Below are positions 5,448 through 8,671 of a stretch of DNA of 8,671 nt, in pieces; the first letter of the stretch is position 1, and every line of letters starts with the position of its first letter. Both the position numbers and the translations under genes were made by a program. The notes under the pieces were generated by a model. It was not told the DNA's origin. It worked only from the letters and a program-made list of their open reading frames with translations, and did no database searches. This DNA comes from Nocardia sp. (lineage in GTDB: Bacteria; Actinomycetota; Actinomycetes; Mycobacteriales; Mycobacteriaceae): the NCBI GenBank assembly GCA_013361595.1, contig JABFXT010000577.1, positions 1-8,671 of the forward strand, read 5' to 3'.

Positions 5448-5801
5448 TCAGTGGATATGGGCCTGCCAGTCCGCCGGAACCCGGTCCTGTGGCCCGGGCA
5501 CGGTCTGGGTAAGCGGGTGATCCCGGGGCGGCGCGAGTTCCGGTCCCGCACCGAACATCTCATCGGACCGGTAGTCCCAGAACCACTCCTCCCCCGGTTC
5601 GAAGCTCTGCACGAACGGATGACCGGTCGCCGTGAAATGCGCGGTGGCGTGCTGAGCGGGCGACGAATCGCAGCAGCCGATATGCCCGCACTGCGCGCAG
5701 CGCCGCAGATGTACCCACCAGCCCTGCGCTTTTTCACATTCCACACATCCGGGGCCGCTGGGCGGCACGGACGGGTCGATGCCCTCGATGGCCTGAGACA
5801 T
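5448..5801 (-). CDS. UBP-type zinc-finger domain protein
   Basis: A 117-aa protein made almost entirely of a UBP-type zinc finger (ZnF-UBP). The fold is known from eukaryotic deubiquitinases, where it binds a free C-terminal Gly-Gly, but it is also common as a stand-alone bacterial domain of unknown partner. Candidate zinc ligands are Cys19, Cys22, Cys35, Cys38, Cys43, His51, His55 and His61, with the spacing CVEC...CAQCGHIGC...H...H...H. The conserved aromatic segment GEEWFWDY (70-77) follows. The ATG at 5801 is strongly supported by GGAGG 6 nt upstream; longer starts lie behind this site. The C-terminal 35 residues are Pro-rich. It converges on the ARH gene. A function in binding a peptide C-terminus is plausible but not shown. 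Confidence 0.9.
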   Translation of the reverse strand: MSQAIEGIDPSVPPSGPGCVECEKAQGWWVHLRRCAQCGHIGCCDSSPAQHATAHFTATGHPFVQSFEPGEEWFWDYRSDEMFGAGPELAPPRDHPLTQTVPGPQDRVPADWQAHIH

Positions 5802-5807
5802 GATCAA

Positions 5808-5812
5808 CCTCC
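5808..5812 (-). promoter_or_regulatory. Strong Shine-Dalgarno sequence of the zinc-finger gene
   Basis: Minus-strand GGAGG lies 6 nt before the ATG at 5801 and rules out the upstream in-frame start at 5900. Confidence 0.75.
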
Positions 5813-5972
5813 GCAGCTCGGGACGAACCGTACGACAACGGACCACGACAGCGCGGGTAGCGCGGGATCGACCGCGAAGGGCGCGCGCCGTACCGGCCAC
5901 GAACCGGACCTTACCGCGCCGCCTCGGCCTCGATCGAAGCCGCCGCGCAGGAGAATCACCGACCGGGGCCGG

Positions 5973-6267
5973 TCAGCCGGGCAGCCCGGCGTCCAGCCCG
6001 GCCAGGTAGTCGCGGCCGTAGCGACCGTTCTCCAGTGTCTCGAGCAGCGGCACCGCCCAGCCACCCGGCGTCCATCCAGCCGCCGATATCCCGGAGTGCG
6101 CCGAGGCCATTCGGCATGTTCCGCGGCCGGTAGTCGAGCGGATTCGCACGGTAACCGCCGGTCTCGCACCGCGTCCGGTTTCGTCGGAGCCGAGTACGGG
6201 TAGCCGCCCGGCACCCTCGATCAGGAAGGAGTAGTCATCGGCAGCGCGGATTCGCACGGAACCGTCC
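5973..6267 (-). pseudogene. Degraded or doubly frameshifted coding region, family unknown
   Basis: One minus frame is open from before 6267 to the TGA at 5975-5973, but protein-like sequence moves between frames. About 6267-6170 gives VRIRAADDYSFLIEG. About 6165-6061 reads best one frame over, as GGYRANPLDYRPRN then GGWMDAGW. From 6059 the first frame resumes with WAVPLLETLENGRYGRDYL and ends LAGLDAGLPG. In the middle the shifted frame has about 83% G/C at third positions against about 67% in the nominal frame, which also uses rare AGA and ATA codons. Two small imperfect duplications could explain the shifts: a 17-nt unit starting GAAACCGG/GAGACCGG, and a TGGC/TGGG repeat at the second join. 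Together they add 21 nt, restoring the frame. I recognise no family. It could be a decayed gene, a gene with an altered middle, or carry sequencing errors. Confidence 0.42.
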
Positions 6268-6280
6268 GGCACCGTCCGGA
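6261..6280. repeat. Short tandem repeat (2 x 10 bp)
   Basis: ACCGTCCGGC is followed directly by ACCGTCCGGA, with 9 of 10 bases identical. It lies at the upstream end of the frameshifted region and may be a slippage site or chance in GC-rich DNA. Confidence 0.5.
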
Positions 6281-6383
6281 GAACGGCGGAGCACGGGTCG
6301 GATCCGGCCCAGGGCAGGCCGGTTCCCCGCAGACGCCTCGCTCGGCGGAACACCGGCGCGGCTCGGCCGGACGACGCCGCCGT

Positions 6384-7331
6384 TCAGCTGTGCAGGGCTT
6401 CCGACGGCGGTCGGCCATAGTGACTGCGGTAGGCGATGGCGAAGCGGCCCGGATGGGCGAACCCCCACCGGTGCGCGATGGTGGTGACAGTCTGCCCGTC
6501 GCCGGCCACCGCGGCACGCAGCTCGTCGTGGGCCCCGGCCAAGCGCAGCCGTCGCAGATAGCGCAACGGAGTGGTGCCCAGGTGGCGCCGGAACGCCAGC
6601 TGCAACGCCCGCGGTGTCACAAAAGCCGCCGCCGCGACCTCGGTGATCGTCACATCCTCGTGCAGATGCGATTCCAGATAGGCGACGGCGCGGCGCACTG
6701 TTTCCGGGTGGGCGTCACGGCGGTCGGCGGCGGCGGGTTCGGTCACCGCCGTCGTGGGCATGGTCGCGAGTACGGTCGCGGCCAGGTAATCGGCGCCGGT
6801 GGCCGCCAGCAGCGGGCTCGCGGCGGTGGCCGGGTCGGTGGCGACCCGCTGCAGGTGGGTGATCACGGCGGTGAGCTGTCGGTTCGCCGCGGGGCTCACC
6901 GGCCGGTGGCTGCTGAGGCGGATCGGCCGCGCGGGGCCTTCGGTCGCGGCGAGACGGTCCAGCAACTCCGGTTCGAACATGGTGATGTCGTAGCGCGAGG
7001 AGCGGATCACCCCGGAGTAGGGCAGGTCGTGTGGGGTGAGCAGACCGGAATCGCCGGGAGTGAAGATATCGCGTCCCACATCGTGGTAATTCTCCTCTAC
7101 CGCACCGGAGTGCACCGTGACCAGGCAGACCTTGTTCAACGGGTCGGCGTCGTAGGCCATATCGAATCCCAGGTCGAGCCGATCCAAGCTCACCGGCCCG
7201 AGTACATCGCGGCGGATCCGCGTGCGCACACCACGGGGACTGTCGTTGCCGATCTGCATGTGGGTGTAGGCGTCGTTGAGGAACTCCTCGGTTGCTCCCA
7301 GGTCTTCACTGTCGAACACCAGACTCTGCAT
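6384..7331 (-). CDS. AraC-family transcriptional regulator
   Basis: This 315-aa regulator has an N-terminal cupin-like sensing domain (roughly 20-170, AraC-binding-2 type), with DPLNKVCLVTVHSG, a GRDIFTPGDSGLL strand and the PYSGVI turn. The C-terminal AraC/XylS DNA-binding domain spans about 208-315. Its two helix-turn-helix units start near 226 (DVTITEVAAAAFVTPRALQ) and 280 (QTVTTIAHRWGFAHPGRFA), and it closes with YRSHYGRPPSEAL. I chose the ATG at 7331 because GGAGAGG (7344-7338) lies 6 nt upstream; the GTG at 7364 would translate through this site and is unlikely. The effector ligand and target genes are unknown. It diverges from the sigma factor gene; a SigF-class promoter on its strand lies about 250 nt upstream, and a dyad abuts its ribosome binding site, suggesting stress input and possible autoregulation. 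Confidence 0.92.
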   Translation of the reverse strand: MQSLVFDSEDLGATEEFLNDAYTHMQIGNDSPRGVRTRIRRDVLGPVSLDRLDLGFDMAYDADPLNKVCLVTVHSGAVEENYHDVGRDIFTPGDSGLLTPHDLPYSGVIRSSRYDITMFEPELLDRLAATEGPARPIRLSSHRPVSPAANRQLTAVITHLQRVATDPATAASPLLAATGADYLAATVLATMPTTAVTEPAAADRRDAHPETVRRAVAYLESHLHEDVTITEVAAAAFVTPRALQLAFRRHLGTTPLRYLRRLRLAGAHDELRAAVAGDGQTVTTIAHRWGFAHPGRFAIAYRSHYGRPPSEALHS

Positions 7332-7345
7332 GACCCGCCTCTCCG

Positions 7346-7362
7346 GTCGGGTTCCACCCGAC
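7346..7362. promoter_or_regulatory. Perfect dyad just upstream of the araC ribosome binding site
   Basis: GTCGGGT-TCC-ACCCGAC has perfect 7-bp arms with a 3-nt spacer, located 15-31 nt before the ATG at 7331. It could be an operator for the AraC protein or another regulator, or an mRNA hairpin in the leader. GTTCCAC (7351-7357) also pairs with GTGGAAC (7379-7385), an alternative longer-range structure. Confidence 0.42.
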
Positions 7363-7582
7363 ACCGCGCCACCGAAATGTGGAACGGCAGCTGTTCTCTT
7401 CTACGAGACCACGTGCGCTCGTCCCGATCAACCGGGTCGGCGATCGCTATGGCCCGCATCACGCCGGCCCCGGGGCGCCGCAGCATCCGACAGGCCCGCA
7501 GGGGGAAGCCGATCCCGCCATCATCTGCGGGCCCAGGCCCGAGACCACTGCGCCTGTATCCGCGGTACCGATAACGAAGCAC

Positions 7583-7607
7583 ATACCCGGTTGAACGTTC
7601 ATAAAAC
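7583..7607 (-). promoter_or_regulatory. SigF/SigB-class promoter reading towards araC
   Basis: On the minus strand GTTT (7607-7604), a 15-nt spacer and GGGTAT (7588-7583) match the consensus GTTT-N14/17-GGGTAT recalled for actinobacterial SigF/SigB-class sigma factors. Transcription would start near 7576 and run towards araC with a leader of about 245 nt. The spacer contains the 10-bp perfect palindrome TGAACGTTCA (7592-7601), a possible operator. A SigF-class sigma gene starts only 108 nt away, in the opposite direction. Confidence 0.6.
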
Positions 7608-7715
7608 GAAGAGGGACCGCGCCTCCCGGTTGCCTTTGCTGCAACGCGGTAGCCCGTAACTGTCGCCCTCCCACGGCGCTTTACCGCGCGGAGGCAACGG
7701 AAAGCGAGGTTTTCG

Positions 7716-8537
7716 ATGACGATTGTGGCCGGATACGACTCCCCTACCACCGCGCGCCGCGCCAATCGTGGTACTGACAGTTACGACGGGATCGAACCGC
7801 TGTTGGAACAGCTCACGGCGATGGATGCGGCGGATCCCGCACGCGCGGAACTGCGGGAGGAGATCATGCGCCGCTGCCTGCCGCTGGCCGATCACATCGC
7901 GCGCCGGTTCACCGGACGCGGGGAGAACTACGAGGATCTGCACCAGATCGCGTCGCTGGGGCTGGTATTGGCCGTCGACCGGTACGACGCCGGCCGGGGA
8001 TCCAGTTTCGTGGCCTTCGCCGTACCCACGATCATGGGCGAGGTCCGCCGGCACTTCCGCGACCACACCTGGGCGGTCCGGGTGCCGCGGCGGGTCAAGG
8101 AGACCCAGACCGCTCTCGGCCCCACCATCGAACGTCTCAGCCAACGACTCGGCCGGACACCGACCGCGCTCGATATCGCCGTGGAGATGAACCTCGACCT
8201 CAACGAGGTCACCCAGGCGCTGCTGGCCGGCAATGCCTATCGCACCGATTCGCTCGATGCCTCGGCCGAACAGAACGACGGCAGCGGAGCAACGGCGAAG
8301 AGCGCCGAGACGCTCGGCGACGACGACCCCTCCTACGAACTCACCGAGAACGCGCTCACCCTCGCACCTCTGTTGCAGGATCTCCCCGAGCGGGACCAGC
8401 GGGTGCTGCACATGCGGTTCTTCGAGAACCGGACCCAGGCCCAGATCGCCGCCGAATTGAATGTGTCGCAGATGCAGATCTCCCGCATGCTGACTCGTAC
8501 CCTGGCCGCCCTGCGTCAACGCGCCCTACGCGACTGA
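7716..8537 (+). CDS. sigF: SigB/SigF/SigG-class RNA polymerase sigma factor
   Basis: This 273-aa group 3 sigma factor directs RNA polymerase to stress or stationary-phase promoters. Region 2 (about 50-128) includes LPLADHIARRFTGRG, YEDLHQIASLGL (core binding), and FAVPTIMGEVRRHFRDHTWAVRVPRR (93-116; -10 recognition and melting). Region 3 (about 129-185) has ERLSQRLGRTPT and EVTQALLAGNAY. Region 4 (about 207-270) has LPERDQRVLHMRFFENRTQ and the -35-reading helix-turn-helix QIAAELNVSQMQISRML. The first 25 residues are poorly conserved, as usual. The ATG at 7716 has GAGG 6 nt upstream. In mycobacteria sigF usually follows an anti-sigma gene (rsbW/usfX); none is beside this one, so it may be one of several paralogues with its own control. 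The symbol marks the class, not a proven orthologue. Confidence 0.93.
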   Translation: MTIVAGYDSPTTARRANRGTDSYDGIEPLLEQLTAMDAADPARAELREEIMRRCLPLADHIARRFTGRGENYEDLHQIASLGLVLAVDRYDAGRGSSFVAFAVPTIMGEVRRHFRDHTWAVRVPRRVKETQTALGPTIERLSQRLGRTPTALDIAVEMNLDLNEVTQALLAGNAYRTDSLDASAEQNDGSGATAKSAETLGDDDPSYELTENALTLAPLLQDLPERDQRVLHMRFFENRTQAQIAAELNVSQMQISRMLTRTLAALRQRALRD

Positions 8538-8671
8538 CCCGGGATCCGGCGGTGGTTCCGCCCGCTGACGTGCGTGCCGCGGCCGGCACGACCCGCCGGC
8601 GGTGCGGGCCGGATCCACCCGGCGGCTGCCGGCCGACGCCAGCGTGTAGCGCCGGCGGTGGAATGCTGTTC
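8538..8671. other. Non-coding tail with nested inverted repeats
   Basis: No gene can be supported in the last 134 nt. GGATCCGG (8542-8549) and CCGGATCC (8609-8616) form an inverted repeat that encloses the hairpin GTGCCG-CGGC-CGGCAC (8574-8589) and the palindrome CCGCCGGCGG (8594-8603). The structure starts 5 nt after the sigma gene stop and could act as a terminator; it has no U-tract, and such repeats are frequent in DNA this GC-rich. Confidence 0.3.

Larger units (their letters stand above)
5813..6383. other. 571-nt stretch without an intact gene
   Basis: Between the ribosome binding site of the zinc-finger gene and the end of araC there is no intact gene that I can support on either strand. 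It holds the frameshifted coding remnant (5973-6267), the 10-bp tandem repeat and, at 5813-5972, the presumed promoter region of the zinc-finger gene, in which no clear -10/-35 pair stands out. The longer open frames here are Arg- and Pro-rich shadows. Confidence 0.5.
7332..7715. other. araC-sigF divergent intergenic region
   Basis: This 384-nt region holds no gene I can support. It contains the araC ribosome binding site and dyad, the minus-strand SigF-class promoter with its palindrome, and the leader of the sigma gene. For the sigma gene, GAGG (7706-7709) lies 6 nt before ATG. A weak plus-strand SigF-like pair, GTTG (7629-7632) and CGGTAG (7647-7652) with a 14-nt spacer, could allow autoregulation but matches poorly. 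Short open frames on both strands (for example near 7459-7581, minus) lack a ribosome binding site and normal composition. Confidence 0.55.

Noticed and set aside
6390..7574. Plus-strand open frame of 394 codons antisense to araC
   Set aside because: Gly/Arg-rich antisense shadow of a clear AraC-family gene, with no motif.
7459..7581. Short minus-strand Cys/Gly-rich frame downstream of the SigF-class promoter
   Set aside because: Its first start codon overlaps the promoter -10, so it could not be translated from that transcript, and later starts leave about 20 codons without a ribosome binding site.
7599..8519. Minus-strand open frame of 306 codons antisense to the sigma gene
   Set aside because: Complete overlap with a well-supported sigma factor and no recognisable domain.
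1..8671. CRISPR array, transposase, integrase, tRNA or rRNA
   Set aside because: No regularly spaced repeats, no recombinase motifs and no tRNA- or rRNA-like sequence were seen.

Overview
The window is high-GC DNA with strongly GC-biased third codon positions. An Lsr2-type nucleoid protein, a short-chain dehydrogenase with mycofactocin-type signatures, a SigB/SigF-class sigma factor and several apparently leaderless genes together point to a mycolate-containing actinomycete. Nocardia or a close relative is my best guess; no rRNA or species marker is present to fix it. It reads mostly as ordinary chromosome with some accessory character in the middle.

Layout. 1-1532 (+): the 3' part of an acyl-CoA synthetase gene overlaps by 8 nt a mycofactocin-type SDR gene. 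The pair suggests oxidation of an alcohol or similar substrate and CoA activation of an acid in one pathway. 1677-2345 (+): a DUF4304-like protein of unknown function, probably leaderless. 2434-2667 (-) and 2686-3342 (+): a small single-pass membrane protein diverges from a YiiX-like (circularly permuted NlpC/P60) putative cysteine hydrolase. Their start codons are 18 nt apart and appear to share one symmetric -10 element. 3384-3710 (-): an Lsr2 paralogue. 3992-4366 (-) and 4430-5389 (+): a phage-type WDGH-motif protein diverges from an ADP-ribosylglycohydrolase across a 63-nt spacer that holds two abutting perfect palindromes. 5448-5801 (-): a small UBP-type zinc-finger protein. 5973-~6267 (-): a degraded or doubly frameshifted coding region. 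6384-7331 (-): an AraC-family regulator with a dyad just upstream of its ribosome binding site. 7716-8537 (+): a SigB/SigF/SigG-class sigma factor. The araC-sigF intergenic region carries a close match to a SigF-class promoter on the minus strand, pointing towards araC. 8538-8671 holds no recognisable gene.

How the genes may work together. The ligase and SDR are the only clear metabolic operon. The ARH/WDGH pair is the best candidate for an unusual module: an enzyme that removes ADP-ribose, next to a family I associate with phages, with shared regulatory DNA. The sigF/araC region looks like a stress-response node in which the sigma factor, or a sibling, could drive the divergent AraC regulator. 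These links are inferred from position. I did not find a CRISPR array, transposase, tRNA or rRNA.
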